A stretch of 64,000 bases of DNA from Vandammella animalimorsus (GCF_002285265.1 NZ_NSJB01000008.1:53226-117225); one strand, 5' to 3'. Positions 54,278-63,760 are shown, counted from the stretch's first letter. Translations and numbers: made by a program. The notes: generated from the sequence alone by a model not told the origin.

Positions 54278-54318
54278 ACAATTGTTTTAAATATAAAATG
54301 TATTCTTGTGAATTGTAT
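54276..54318. promoter_or_regulatory. Probable ArsR operator and divergent promoter region
   Basis: ATACAATT (54,276–54,283) and AATTGTAT (54,311–54,318) are perfect inverted arms around an AT-rich core with its own symmetry (TTTTAAATATAAAAT). The ArsR start codon overlaps the left arm. This fits autoregulation by the adjacent ArsR protein. Confidence 0.6.
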
Positions 54319-54340
54319 GGCAACCCACAAGGAGTCGAGC

Positions 54341-54706
54341 ATGAGCAAAAGCTACCGCGAAATTATCGAGCACACATCGTCCTGGCTGGCGCCACTGCGC
54401 AAGGACATGCCGGAGACCATGAAAGGCTTTGGCGCTTTGTCGCAGGCCGCGCTGGCCGATGGCGCGCTGGACAAGAAGACCAAGGAATTGATTGCGCTGG
54501 CGCTGGGCGTGGCCGCGCGTTGCGACCCTTGCCTGGGCTACCACGCCAAGGCGCTGGTGCAGTTGGGCTGCACGCGCGCCGAGCTGCTGCAGATGCTGGG
54601 CATGTGCGTGTACATGGGCGGCGGGCCGTCGCTGATGTATGCTGCCAATGCGCTGGCCGCCTATGAGGAATTCGGCGGCGAGAAGGCGCAGGATGCAGCG
54701 CAGTGA
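54341..54706 (+). CDS. Carboxymuconolactone decarboxylase/AhpD-family protein
   Basis: The protein has 121 residues from MSKSYREIIEH, preceded by AAGGAG. The CxxCxxxH motif CDPCLGYH (about 66–73) is the peroxidatic/redox centre of AhpD-like CMD proteins. It may act as an alkyl-hydroperoxidase-type reductase. Divergent from the ArsR regulator and 99 bp before a DUF2892 gene, forming a likely stress cassette. Confidence 0.9.
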   Translation: MSKSYREIIEHTSSWLAPLRKDMPETMKGFGALSQAALADGALDKKTKELIALALGVAARCDPCLGYHAKALVQLGCTRAELLQMLGMCVYMGGGPSLMYAANALAAYEEFGGEKAQDAAQ

Positions 54707-54805
54707 TGCGCCACCGATTGGATATTGGGATCGGTGTTTTGCCGGCCCGGCCGTTGCAGGGCCTGGCAAAAGGAGTATGAAAAAGGAACGTGAAGGAGTT
54801 CTCTG

Positions 54806-55003
54806 ATGAAATTCAATGTTGGCGGGATTGATCGCATTGCACGCATCGTCGTGGGCCTGGTGTTGATTGCCCTGGCGGCCACGGGCACCGTGGGTTGGTG
54901 GGGCTGGCTGGGCGTGCTGCCGCTGGCCACAGGCCTGTTTCGCTTCTGCCCGGCCTATCCGCTGCTGGGCGTGAACACCTGCAAGCTGCCCAAGGATTCT
55001 TGA
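54806..55003 (+). CDS. DUF2892 small membrane protein
   Basis: The protein has 65 residues and two hydrophobic segments (ARIVVGLVLIALAATG and WWGWLGVLPLATGLFRF). It begins MKFNVGGIDRIAR and ends with FCPAYPLLGVNTC. The FCPAYPLLG-NTC motif is typical of DUF2892/YgaP-like domains, often fused to or beside rhodaneses in sulfur handling. The ATG is preceded by GAAGGAG. It is probably in one operon with the CMD gene. Confidence 0.9.
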   Translation: MKFNVGGIDRIARIVVGLVLIALAATGTVGWWGWLGVLPLATGLFRFCPAYPLLGVNTCKLPKDS

Positions 55004-55026
55004 TGCAGGACGGTTGAACTGCCGCG

Positions 55027-55056
55027 AAAAAAGCGCCCGCATCTGCGGGCGCTTTT
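55027..55056. terminator. Bidirectional rho-independent terminator
   Basis: GCGCCCGC-ATCT-GCGGGCGC, flanked by AAAAAA at the left and TTTTGCTTTT at the right. It lies between the convergent DUF2892 gene (+) and the aminotransferase gene (−). Confidence 0.93.
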
Positions 55057-55093
55057 GCTTTTGTGTTTGCTGTTGCCAGAGACAGGCAGGTGC

Positions 55094-56290
55094 TCACATG
55101 ACCTTGGCAATGGACTCGCAGACGTGGCCGATGTTGTGCTCGTTCAGCGCGGCCACGCAGATGCGGCCGCTGTCCACGCCGTAAACGCCGAATTCGTTGC
55201 GCAGGCGCTCCATTTGCGCCTTGCTCAGGCCCGAGTAGCTGAACATGCCCACCTGGGTGGTGATGTAGGACAGGTCCTGCTGCACGCCCGCGGCCTTGAG
55301 GCCCTCGACCAGTTTCTGGCGCATGGCCTTGATGCGGGTGCGCATCTGGCCGAGCTCCTGCTCCCACAGCGCGCGCAGCTCGGGCTTGCCCAGCACGTAG
55401 GCCACGACGGCGGCGCCGTGCGTGGGCGGGTTGGAGTAGTTGGTGCGGATGGCGATCTTGAGCTGGCTGAGCACGCGCGCGGCTTCGTCCTTGTTGGCAG
55501 CCACGACCGACAGCGCGCCCACGCGCTCGCCATACAGGCTGAAGCTCTTGGAAAAAGAGGTCGAGACCAGGAAGGTCAGGCCGCTTTGCACGAACTTGCC
55601 CACCACGGCGCCGTCCTCGGCCAGGCCTTGCGAGAAGCCCTGGTAGGCCATGTCCAAAAAGGGCGTGAGCTTGCGGGCCTGCACGGCCTGCACGACGCGG
55701 TCCCACTGCTCGGGCGTGAGGTCGTAGCCCGTGGGGTTGTGGCAGCAGGCGTGCAGCACCACGATGGTGCCTTCGGGCGCGGCCTGCAAATCGGCCAGCA
55801 GGCCTTCGAAGTCGATGCCGCGCTGGGCGGCGTCGTAGTAGCGGTAGGTGCCCACTTCAAAGCCCGCGTTCTGGAAGATGGCGCGGTGGTTTTCCCAGCT
55901 CGGGTCGGAGATCAGCACCTTGGCCTGCGGCAGCAGTTTCTTGAGGAAGTCCGCGCCGACCTTCAGCCCGCCCGTGCCGCCCAGGGCCTGCACGGTGGCC
56001 ACGCGGCCCGATGTCACGGGCTCGGAATCCTTGCCGAACACCAGCTCCTTGACGGCCTGGTCGTAGGCCAGCAGGCCGTCGATGGGCAGGTAGCCGCGCG
56101 CCTTGGGCTCGGCCTGCAGTGCGGCCTCGGCCTTTTGCACCGCCTGCAGCAGCGGCAGCTTGCCGTTTTCGTCAAAGTACACGCCAACGCCCAGATTCAC
56201 TTTGTTGGGGTTGGTGTCGGTGGCAAATTGTTCGTTCAGGCCCAGAATGGGATCGCGAGGGGCCATCTCGACGGCGGAAAACAATGACAT
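55094..56290 (-). CDS. Aromatic/aspartate aminotransferase (class I)
   Basis: The protein has 398 residues from MSLFSAVEMAPRDPILGL. The open frame extends 580 codons further up, but that part is the shadow of the GGDEF/EAL gene. PLP motifs: VLHACCHNPTGYDLTPEQW, DMAYQGF and STSFSKSFSLYGERVGAL with the PLP lysine. It is close to TyrB/AspC. Which of Asp, Tyr or Phe is preferred is not decided by sequence alone. Confidence 0.95.
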   Translation of the reverse strand: MSLFSAVEMAPRDPILGLNEQFATDTNPNKVNLGVGVYFDENGKLPLLQAVQKAEAALQAEPKARGYLPIDGLLAYDQAVKELVFGKDSEPVTSGRVATVQALGGTGGLKVGADFLKKLLPQAKVLISDPSWENHRAIFQNAGFEVGTYRYYDAAQRGIDFEGLLADLQAAPEGTIVVLHACCHNPTGYDLTPEQWDRVVQAVQARKLTPFLDMAYQGFSQGLAEDGAVVGKFVQSGLTFLVSTSFSKSFSLYGERVGALSVVAANKDEAARVLSQLKIAIRTNYSNPPTHGAAVVAYVLGKPELRALWEQELGQMRTRIKAMRQKLVEGLKAAGVQQDLSYITTQVGMFSYSGLSKAQMERLRNEFGVYGVDSGRICVAALNEHNIGHVCESIAKVM

Positions 56291-56406
56291 GAAGCGTCCT
56301 TGAAACGAAGGAAAAAGACAGGGAAAAACGCGAGCCGACGATTGTAGGTGTTGTTGGGCCGCGCGCTGCGGGGGCTGGCCCTTGCTGGCCCTGGCAGCCC
56401 CTTGCG

Positions 56407-58989
56407 TCATGGGCCTGGAGCGCTGTTGCCCGGCTGTGGCTGCTTGAGCCATTGCGTGAACGTCTGGGCACTCAAGGGCGGGGAGAACAGATAGCCCTGC
56501 CCGTAGGCCACGCCCAGGCTTTGCAGGAAGTCGCGCTGCGTGGGGCGCTCCACGCCCTCGGCCACCAGGCCCAGGCCCAGGCCCTGGGCGATGGCGGCCA
56601 CGGCCTGGCAGATGGCCGCGTCCGAGGCGTTGTAGGGCGCGCCTTGCAGGAACAGGCGCGAGAGCTTGAGGCCGTGAATGGGCAGGCGGCGCAGGTAGTT
56701 CAGGGCGCTGTAGCCTTCGCCGAAGTCGTCGATCGACAGCCGCACGCCCAGCGTGCGCAGGTGGGAGATGGTGCGCGTGGTCAGCGGCTCGTCCTCGATC
56801 AGCACCCGTTCGGTGAACTCCAGCTCCAGCGCCGCGCCGGGCAAGTGGGCCTGCTGCAGGGCCTGCACCACGATGTGCGCCAGGTCGCCGGCGAGAAATT
56901 GCCGGTAGGAGACGTTGACGGCAATGGGCACGGTGTTCAGCCCGGCGTTGCGCCAGCGGCGCACCTGCTGGCAGGCTTCGTTCAAGGCCCAGGCGCCCAG
57001 GCGCATGATTTCGCCGTTGTGCTCGGCGTGGGCGATGAAGATCTCCGGCGGGACTTCGCCCAGCTGCGGGCTGCGCCAGCGCAGCAGCGCCTCGGCGCCG
57101 ATCAGCGCGCCGCTTTGCAGGTGCACTTGCGGTTGGTAGAGCAGCTGCAACTCCCCTTTGTCGATGGCGCTGCGCATCAGGTTGTCCATCTGCAGCCGGT
57201 CGTGCTGGCGGCGTGCCAGGTCCTCGCTGTAGATCTGCCAGCTGCCGTGGCCGCGGCGCTTGCTCTCGTACATGGCGGCATCGGCGTTTTGCAGCAGGGT
57301 GTCGCTGTCGCGGCCATCGCGCGGCGCAAGGGCAATGCCGATGCTGGCGCTGATGCGGATGCTCTCTTGCTCGATCTGAAAAGGCTCCGAGAGCTGCGCC
57401 AGGATGCGCTGGGCCAGCGCAATGGGCATGCCAGGCTCGGCCGCGGGGCAGAGAAAGACGAACTCGTCGCCGCCCATGCGCGCGCACAAGGCCTGCTCGC
57501 CAGCGGCGCTGCGCAGGCGCTGCGCGACGGCGCGCAGCAACTGGTCGCCGATGTAGTGGCCCAGTGCATCGTTGATGACCTTGAAGCGGTTCAGATCGAC
57601 ATACAGCAGCGCCAGCAGGGGCGATTTGCCCAGCAGGCGCCTGTGCAGCTCCTCGAGCAGCGCATCGCGGTTGAGCAGGCCGGTCAGCGGGTCGGTGCGG
57701 GCCTTGTGCAGCAGGTTTTGCTCCATGTGCTTGCTGCGGCTGATGTCCTCGAGCGTGCCGCTGATGCGCACGGCAAAGGGGTCGAGCATGTCCGGCTCGC
57801 CCTGCATGCGCACCCAGTGCTCGGGCTCGTTGGGCTGAGGGTGGGGGCGCAGCTCCAGCGTGAAGGCCGTTTGCGTGGCCAGCGCCTGTTCCAGCGCTTG
57901 CCGCAGGCGCTGGCTGTCGGGCGGTATGAAGCAGGCCAGCAGCCCCCCCAGTGAGGCCGGCGGCTGCTCCAGTCGCAGAATGCGCAGCGCCCCTTGCGTC
58001 AGAAAACAGCGGTCGCTGCCGCGCTCCCACTCCCAGGCGCCGGCGGTGGACAAGGCCTGCAGCCGGCTGAACAAATGCTGATCGCGCCGCGATTCGGTGA
58101 CGTCGCGGATCAGCGAAACCACCTGCACCGGCGCATCGCCAGGCCGGGCCGTGCTGGCAAAACGGGGGATGGCGCTGACTTGCAGCCAGCGGAAGCGCCG
58201 GTCATGCACTTGGTACAGGCCAATGGTGCGGTTGAGCACCGGCTTGCCGCTGCGCTGCGCAATGGCGATGGGCGTTTGCTCGCGCGGCAGGTGCATGCCA
58301 TGCGCGTCGATGGTCGTCCAGTCGCTCGATTGCATGGCCGCGCGCCAACCATCATCGCCAGGCGAGTGGTTGAGGATGCGCATGGCCGCATCGTTGATGT
58401 GCTGCAGCGCGCCCTGCGCGTCATAGACGAGCACCCCCTGGTCGATGGCCTCGAACAGCTCTGCATACTGATCGCTGACCTGGCTGTGCAAACGGTGCGC
58501 CAGCACCAGCCAGTGCGGCGGGGTATGGTTGGCCGCCTGCAGCATCGCCATCGGGTAGGGCAGAGGCGCGGCATACAGCGCCAGCGAGCGCTGGCCCGGC
58601 GCCTGCATGAAGTGCGTATGCCCGTGGCGCAGCGCGTGCAGCAGCGCCTCGTACTGCGGGGCGCTCAACTGCGGCAGCAACTGCTGCAGTGGCTGCCCCC
58701 GGGCTTGGGGCCGCGTTTGCTGAAACAGCGCGGCCGCAGCCGGGTTGACGTCGATCACGAAACCGTCCGAGGCCAGGATGAACGCTGGCAGCGGCAGGCT
58801 GTCGAACAACTGCAGATACAGCACCTCACCGCTTTGCAGCGCCGGCGCTGGCCACGCCGCGGCGCCGCCTGCCACGCCCGGCAACTGCGCGGCATCGAGT
58901 GCGGCACTGGGTGTGGCATCGGGCGTTGCATCGGCTGCCGCCGCGCGGGCAGCATCAGGCGCAGGGTGGGAGGAAGCGGGCGTGGCCAT
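56407..58989 (-). CDS. PAS–GGDEF–EAL c-di-GMP signalling protein
   Basis: The protein has 860 residues from MATPASSHPAP. The frame opens 38 codons earlier, but that part looks non-coding. Up to three PAS-like regions (about 55–165, 170–300 and 305–415) are followed by GGDEF (about 428–585) with intact MGGDEF at 505–510, then EAL (about 600–850) with EALLRW at 633, TERVLIEDE and IDDFGEGYSALNYL. Both catalytic signatures are intact, so it could make or break c-di-GMP. No membrane segments, so the sensor is cytoplasmic. It may influence pili or the polysaccharide locus, but this is only inference. Confidence 0.92.
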   Translation of the reverse strand: MATPASSHPAPDAARAAAADATPDATPSAALDAAQLPGVAGGAAAWPAPALQSGEVLYLQLFDSLPLPAFILASDGFVIDVNPAAAALFQQTRPQARGQPLQQLLPQLSAPQYEALLHALRHGHTHFMQAPGQRSLALYAAPLPYPMAMLQAANHTPPHWLVLAHRLHSQVSDQYAELFEAIDQGVLVYDAQGALQHINDAAMRILNHSPGDDGWRAAMQSSDWTTIDAHGMHLPREQTPIAIAQRSGKPVLNRTIGLYQVHDRRFRWLQVSAIPRFASTARPGDAPVQVVSLIRDVTESRRDQHLFSRLQALSTAGAWEWERGSDRCFLTQGALRILRLEQPPASLGGLLACFIPPDSQRLRQALEQALATQTAFTLELRPHPQPNEPEHWVRMQGEPDMLDPFAVRISGTLEDISRSKHMEQNLLHKARTDPLTGLLNRDALLEELHRRLLGKSPLLALLYVDLNRFKVINDALGHYIGDQLLRAVAQRLRSAAGEQALCARMGGDEFVFLCPAAEPGMPIALAQRILAQLSEPFQIEQESIRISASIGIALAPRDGRDSDTLLQNADAAMYESKRRGHGSWQIYSEDLARRQHDRLQMDNLMRSAIDKGELQLLYQPQVHLQSGALIGAEALLRWRSPQLGEVPPEIFIAHAEHNGEIMRLGAWALNEACQQVRRWRNAGLNTVPIAVNVSYRQFLAGDLAHIVVQALQQAHLPGAALELEFTERVLIEDEPLTTRTISHLRTLGVRLSIDDFGEGYSALNYLRRLPIHGLKLSRLFLQGAPYNASDAAICQAVAAIAQGLGLGLVAEGVERPTQRDFLQSLGVAYGQGYLFSPPLSAQTFTQWLKQPQPGNSAPGP

Positions 58990-59092
58990 GGCCGCTATCG
59001 TAATGGCGCTGGGGCTGGGCTGGCGGCAGTCCTGCAGCGGCGCGCGCTGGGGGCTGGGCACTGGACGAGGCAATTGCCGCCAGCACAGCACC

Positions 59093-59368
59093 TTGACGAC
59101 CATCGACTACCTGGCCTGCAAGCAAGTGGGGCGTGAGCGCTCGCGCGCCATGCTGCAAGACCTGCTGGCCCTGTGCGGCGTGGCCCCTGTCACCCGCGCC
59201 GTGCTGGACGCCGCGCTGCGCAGCCCCATGGCCGACTTTGAAGACGCCGTGCTCGCCGCCGCTGCACAGGCCTGCGGCGCGCAGGCCATCATCACGCGCA
59301 ATGTGCGCGACTTCGCCCTGTGCGGCCTGCCAGTGCACACCCCGGCGCAGTGGTTGGCAGCGGGCTGA
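59093..59368 (+). pseudogene. PIN-domain remnant (VapC-like toxin, N-terminus missing)
   Basis: The reading LTTIDYLACKQVG, then LLALCGVAPVTRAVLDAAL, then MADFEDAVLAAAA, then IITRNVRDFALCGLPVHTP matches the middle and end of PIN domains, including the DFED and TRN-DF acidic residues. The family's first ~45 residues, with the first catalytic Asp (LLDTN-type), are absent. The frame upstream is non-family and overlaps the start region of the GGDEF/EAL gene. No partner antitoxin is seen. It is likely a decayed toxin gene. Confidence 0.7.
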
Positions 59369-59533
59369 TCCCCAAAAAAAGACCAAGGCCCGGCAAGCTG
59401 CGCCAGGCCGAACGCGGCGGCCCGGGTAGCAGGGCAGGCACAATCTGCGCTTTGTCTGGTTGCGCCATGCCCTGTGCTGCGCGCGTCTTCTCGCCGCAAT
59501 GCCCCCGCAATGCGGTTGCATCCTTTGGCACCC

Positions 59534-61597
59534 ATGTCCACAGCTACGCCGCCGGCCCCGCAGCAGGGCCAATTCGTCACCTTCCCCGATTCCCCCTTCC
59601 AGCTGTTCCAGCCCTATCCGCCCGCGGGCGACCAGCCCACGGCCATTGCCGAGCTGGTGGAAGGCGTGCAGGACGGCGAGGTGTTCCAGACCCTGCTGGG
59701 CGTGACCGGCTCGGGCAAGACCTTCACCATGGCCAACGTGATTGCGCGGCTGGGGCGGCCGGCGATTGTGTTTGCGCCCAACAAGACGTTGGCGGCGCAG
59801 CTTTACAGCGAGTTCCGCGAGTTCTTCCCCAAAAACGCGGTGGAGTATTTCGTTAGCTACTACGACTATTACCAGCCCGAAGCCTACGTGCCGCAGCGCG
59901 ATTTGTTCATCGAGAAGGACTCGGCCATCAACGAGCAGATCGAGCAAATGCGCCTCTCGGCCACCAAAAGCGTGCTGGAGCGGCGCGACGTGGTGATCGT
60001 GGCCACCGTCAGCGCCATCTACGGCATTGGCGCGCCCGAGGATTACATGCAGATGCGGCTGATTCTGCGCGGCGGCGGCCTGGCCAACCAGCGCGACTTG
60101 ATTGCGCAACTGGTGCGCATGCAGTACCGGCGCAGCGATATGGATTTTGCGCGCGGCACGTTCCGCGTGCGTGGCGACACCATCGACGTGTTCCCGTCGG
60201 AAAACTCCGAGCTGGCGCTGCGCATCGAGCTGTTCGACGACGAGGTGGAGGCGCTGCATTTGTTCGACCCGCTCACCGGCCGCGTGGTGCAAAAGGTGCC
60301 GCGCTTCGTGGTCTACCCCAGCAGCCACTACGCCACGCCGCGCGAGAAAGTGCTGGCAGCCGTGGAGACCATCAAGATCGAGCTGCGCGAGCGCCTGCAG
60401 CAGCTTTACGAGATGGGCAAGCTGGTCGAGGCCCAGCGGCTGGAGCAGCGCACGCGCTTCGACCTGGAAATGCTCGCCGAAGTGGGCCACTGCAAAGGCA
60501 TCGAGAACTACAGCCGCCACCTCTCGGGCGCGGCCCCGGGTGAGCCGCCGCCCACGCTCACCGACTACCTGCCCGCCGATGCGCTGATGTTTCTGGACGA
60601 AAGCCACCAGATGATCGGCCAGCTGGGCGCCATGTACAACGGCGACCGCGCGCGCAAGCAAACCCTGGTCGATTACGGCTTTCGCCTGCCCAGCGCGCTG
60701 GACAACCGGCCGCTGAAGTTCGCCGAATTCGAGCAGCGCATGCGCCAGGTGGTGTTCGTCTCGGCCACGCCCGCGGCCTATGAGCAAGAGCACGCCAGCA
60801 AAGTCGTCGAGCAAATCGTGCGCCCCACCGGCCTGGTGGATCCGGAAATCGAAGTGCGCCCGGCGGCCAGCCAGGTGGACGACGTGCTGCAGGAAATCCG
60901 CAGCCGCGTGCAGCAGGACGAGCGCGTGCTCATCACCACGCTGACCAAGCGCATGACCGAGCAGTTGACCGACTACCTGACGGAAAACGGCGTCAGGGTG
61001 CGCTACCTGCACAGTGACGTGGACACGGTCGAACGCGTGGAAATCATCCGCGACCTGCGCTTAGGAAGCTTTGACGTGCTGGTGGGCATCAACCTGCTGC
61101 GCGAAGGGCTGGACATTCCCGAGGTCAGCCTGGTGGCCATTCTGGATGCGGACAAGGAAGGCTTTTTGCGCGCCGAGCGCAGCCTGATCCAGACCATTGG
61201 CCGCGCCGCCCGCAACGCGCGCGGCAAGGCCATCCTCTACGCCGACCAGATGACCGACTCCATGCGCCGCGCCATCGGCGAGACCCAGCGGCGACGCGAC
61301 AGGCAAATGGCCCACAACCAGGCCCACGGCATCACGCCGCGCACCATCCGCAAGCAGGTGCGCGACCTCATCGACGGCGTGTACAGCGAAAAAGCCGATC
61401 GCCAAAAACAGGCCCAGGCCCGGCAGGCCGCCTACGCCGGCGAGCTGCTGGAGATGAGCGAGAAAGACGCCTCGCGCGAGATCAAGCGGCTGGAAAAGCA
61501 AATGCACGAACACGCCCGCAACCTGGAGTTCGAGCAGGCCGCCGCGCTGCGCGACAAGCTGGCCCAGCTCAGGCAGCACCTGTTCGGCGCGGGCTGA
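59534..61597 (+). CDS. uvrB: Excinuclease ABC subunit B
   Basis: The protein has 687 residues from [12 protein letters not shown]. The frame extends 20 codons more upstream. Walker A is [14 protein letters not shown], followed by the beta-hairpin [23 protein letters not shown], the helicase motif [18 protein letters not shown] and the C-terminal UVR motif ([20 protein letters not shown]). It is the damage-verifying helicase of nucleotide excision repair. Confidence 0.98.
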   Translation: MSTATPPAPQQGQFVTFPDSPFQLFQPYPPAGDQPTAIAELVEGVQDGEVFQTLLGVTGSGKTFTMANVIARLGRPAIVFAPNKTLAAQLYSEFREFFPKNAVEYFVSYYDYYQPEAYVPQRDLFIEKDSAINEQIEQMRLSATKSVLERRDVVIVATVSAIYGIGAPEDYMQMRLILRGGGLANQRDLIAQLVRMQYRRSDMDFARGTFRVRGDTIDVFPSENSELALRIELFDDEVEALHLFDPLTGRVVQKVPRFVVYPSSHYATPREKVLAAVETIKIELRERLQQLYEMGKLVEAQRLEQRTRFDLEMLAEVGHCKGIENYSRHLSGAAPGEPPPTLTDYLPADALMFLDESHQMIGQLGAMYNGDRARKQTLVDYGFRLPSALDNRPLKFAEFEQRMRQVVFVSATPAAYEQEHASKVVEQIVRPTGLVDPEIEVRPAASQVDDVLQEIRSRVQQDERVLITTLTKRMTEQLTDYLTENGVRVRYLHSDVDTVERVEIIRDLRLGSFDVLVGINLLREGLDIPEVSLVAILDADKEGFLRAERSLIQTIGRAARNARGKAILYADQMTDSMRRAIGETQRRRDRQMAHNQAHGITPRTIRKQVRDLIDGVYSEKADRQKQAQARQAAYAGELLEMSEKDASREIKRLEKQMHEHARNLEFEQAAALRDKLAQLRQHLFGAG

Positions 61598-62034
61598 GCG
61601 GGCTGAGCCGGCCGAGCGGCCGAAGCGGCCGAAGCGGCCAGGGCCGGCGCGCTGCGCCATCAATCGGTATGGCAGCGGCGCGCGCGGCGCTGCAAATGGC
61701 GCTGCGCGGCCCATTGCATCGCCAACGCCAGGCGGCGCAAGCCACGCGGCGCGCCAGGCGCTGTGGCTTGCGCCAGGCATGGGGGCAGGCCGCCTGCCTG
61801 CAAGGCGCAGGCATCGGCAGGATGGGCATGGGTGCCCGAAGGGGCCGGGGGTGTAAAGACAAAGGCAAGCATGGGCGACTTGGGCAGGCTGTGGACGACA
61901 AGCCCCAAGCATCCGCGCCCCGCATGAAATGCCAGCGAAGCCACTGTGCGCTGTGCATGAAGCGCCGTGCTGGGCCGTTGCCAGTGGCACTGGTGGGACA
62001 CGCTCTAGAATCCTGCGCTGATTGGGCTTGAACC
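61598..62034. other. Gap without a convincing gene
   Basis: 437 bp between uvrB and the DUF2946-type gene. It begins with short GCGGCCGAA repeats (about 61,612–61,640). Open frames exist on both strands but have only low-complexity, GC-driven sequence. A TAGAAT −10-like box at 62,006 could serve the next gene. Confidence 0.55.
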
Positions 62035-62535
62035 ATGCGTTTTTTTCGCCTGCATACACCGCTGCTGACGTGGCTGAGCATCTGGCTCGTGCTGCTGGGC
62101 CATGCCTTGCCCGTGCATGGCCGTGCGGCAGGCAGCGCCGGGCTGGGCCCGGGCGGGCAGGGGGCTTTCTGGCTTGAGCTGTGCACGCCCGCGGGCATCG
62201 AGCGGGTGGCCTGGGCGGGCGGCAGTGCGTCCGTGTCTGCGCCTGCGCTGCTGCCGGTCGCGCGGCTTGGGGCGCAGGCCCTGGCGCAATCGCCAGCGGC
62301 GCTCCATCCAGGGCAGGCGCCGCACGATGCGCCGCCCATTGCCCCCTGGTGGCATTGCCCTTGGTGTGTGCTGCATGCGCCCTGGGTGGCGCTGCCGCCC
62401 GGGCCGGGCGCAGCGGCCGTGCCCAGTGCCTGGGCCGGGCCGCAGGTCTGGCCGCGCGTCAGCGCCGTGCAGGCGCGCCCTGGCAAGGCGCAGGCGCTGA
62501 TGCCGCCGCCCAGGGCACCGCCCAGGAGCTGTTGA
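62035..62535 (+). CDS. DUF2946-like small secreted/membrane protein
   Basis: The protein has 166 residues. An N-terminal hydrophobic helix (PLLTWLSIWLVLLGHALPV) acts as signal or anchor. It has ELCTPAG and a central WWHCPWCVLHAPW motif with a CxxC pair and histidines, typical of DUF2946 proteins found beside copper genes. It is 590 bp upstream of a PCuAC copper chaperone on the same strand. The last two codons and the stop come from a family A repeat, so the native C-terminus may be truncated or altered. Confidence 0.75.
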   Translation: MRFFRLHTPLLTWLSIWLVLLGHALPVHGRAAGSAGLGPGGQGAFWLELCTPAGIERVAWAGGSASVSAPALLPVARLGAQALAQSPAALHPGQAPHDAPPIAPWWHCPWCVLHAPWVALPPGPGAAAVPSAWAGPQVWPRVSAVQARPGKAQALMPPPRAPPRSC

Positions 62536-62683
62536 GATTCGGTTTGCGAAGCGGTTTTTCGGGGCGAAAGTCGCAGAGGCAAGGCGAAAACGCTTGCAGG
62601 GCCTGAACGCCTTGCAAGCATTTTCAACGCGGCAGCTGCGCAGTTTTGATCGAAAACACCGCCGCAATACCGAATCTCAACAG
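62529..62683. repeat. Palindromic mobile repeat, family A, copy 2
   Basis: A 155-bp element with perfect 15-bp ends, CTGTTGAGATTCGGT and its complement. Subterminal parts are also inverted (AAGCGGTTTTTCG against CGAAAACACCGC). Homologous to 3,611–3,764. It starts inside the 3' end of the DUF2946-like gene and is followed one base later by a family C element. Confidence 0.93.
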
Positions 62684-62684
62684 T

Positions 62685-62940
62685 TCTAGAGCGTGTTCTG
62701 CTCGAACGCCGGCAAATCCAAGGCCCTGGGCGCTGACTGGCATCGCCATCTCGCAGGTGGCTTTCGTCATGCCCGCGAAGGCGGGCATCCAGCGCCCTCC
62801 TTGTGCACCAGAGGGGGATTGCCAAACGGCAGCGCCGTGTCTGTCAGCGCGTTGCGACTGGACACCCGCCTTCGCGGGTGTGACGAGCACCAGCGGCGCT
62901 TCTTGCAGGAAATGTCTTCGTGGGAATCGAAGCCGCTCTG
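62685..62940. repeat. Mobile repeat, family C, copy 2
   Basis: A 256-bp element, inverted relative to 41,780–42,033. It has hairpins ATGCCCGC-GAAG-GCGGGCAT near 62,769 and ACACCCGC-CTTC-GCGGGTGT near 62,863. Terminal TCTAGAGCGTGTTCTGCTCGA matches the copy-1 end. It is non-coding, 185 bp upstream of the copper chaperone gene. Confidence 0.9.
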
Positions 62941-63125
62941 GCGCTGTGACTTTTTTCTTGATTGGCTTGTGCCGCGACCCGTGCTTTTGGGCCGCTTTGG
63001 GGCTGTGCCTGCACCCTGCCAACAGGGCGGCACATCGCCACATGAACAGGCCAAGGCCGCCTTGTGCGTTTTGAGCGCCTTGTGCGGCGCATGCACCGTT
63101 TTTCTTTTTTTCTCAGGAGTTTTCC

Positions 63126-63734
63126 ATGTCTTTTTCTTCGACCCGTCTGGCCCATCGTCTGCCCCGCCTGGCCGCTGCCGCGCTGCTGGGCCTGGCCGCT
63201 GCCGGCGCTGGCCTGGCGCAGGCGCAGCAGTACCGCCTCAAGGAGCTGGAGATCAGCGCCCCGCACGCCCGCGCCAGCCGCCCGGGCGTGCCCAACAGCA
63301 GCGCCTACTTTGCCGTGACCAACCACGGCCAGCAGGCCGATCGCCTTGTCAGCGCCTCATCCCCGGCGGCCGAGCGCACCGAGCTGCACGACATGAAGAT
63401 CGACAACGATGTCATGCGCATGTTCCAGGTCGAGGGCATTGAGCTGCCCGCTGGCCAGAGCCTGACGCTGGGCCAGGGCAACAAGCTGCACGTCATGCTG
63501 ATGCAGCTCAAGCAGCCGCTGCAGGCCGGTCAAACCATTGCGTTGACGCTGCAGTTCGAGAAGGCCGGCGCCATCGACATCCAGGTGCCGGTCAAGGAGC
63601 ACAAGATGGGCGGGCACGAGCATCACGGGCATGGCCACGGCCATGGCGATGACCATGCCGAACACGGCAAGGGCCACGGTCATGCAGGCCATGACGGCCA
63701 TGACAGCCATGCCGGCCACGGCAAGGCGCACTGA
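63126..63734 (+). CDS. PCu(A)C copper chaperone with His-rich tail
   Basis: The protein has 202 residues. The signal peptide ends LAQAQQ. The PCuAC domain (about 45–155) has the copper ligands in ELHDM (His and Met) and KLHVMLM (HxM), the H…M…HxM pattern. The final 50 residues are packed with about 20 His (HEHHGHGHGHG, then HAEHGKGHGHAGHDG), a metal-binding tail that extends the usual ~150-residue length. It delivers copper to cytochrome oxidase assembly or copper proteins in the periplasm. The ATG follows CAGGAG. Confidence 0.93.
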   Translation: MSFSSTRLAHRLPRLAAAALLGLAAAGAGLAQAQQYRLKELEISAPHARASRPGVPNSSAYFAVTNHGQQADRLVSASSPAAERTELHDMKIDNDVMRMFQVEGIELPAGQSLTLGQGNKLHVMLMQLKQPLQAGQTIALTLQFEKAGAIDIQVPVKEHKMGGHEHHGHGHGHGDDHAEHGKGHGHAGHDGHDSHAGHGKAH

Positions 63735-63760
63735 TCGGAGCGACTGCAGCGAGCAGCCAA

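Noticed and set aside
55094..58030. A 978-codon frame including the aminotransferase
   Set aside because: Only the part from 56,290 downstream is real. The upstream part is out of frame with the GGDEF/EAL gene and low-complexity.
58955..61012. A 685-codon minus-strand frame over uvrB
   Set aside because: Antisense to uvrB with His/Gln/Val bias. It has no recognisable domain.
61598..62034. Small genes in the uvrB–DUF2946 gap
   Set aside because: Several frames exist on both strands, but none has a ribosome site, a known domain or non-GC-driven composition.
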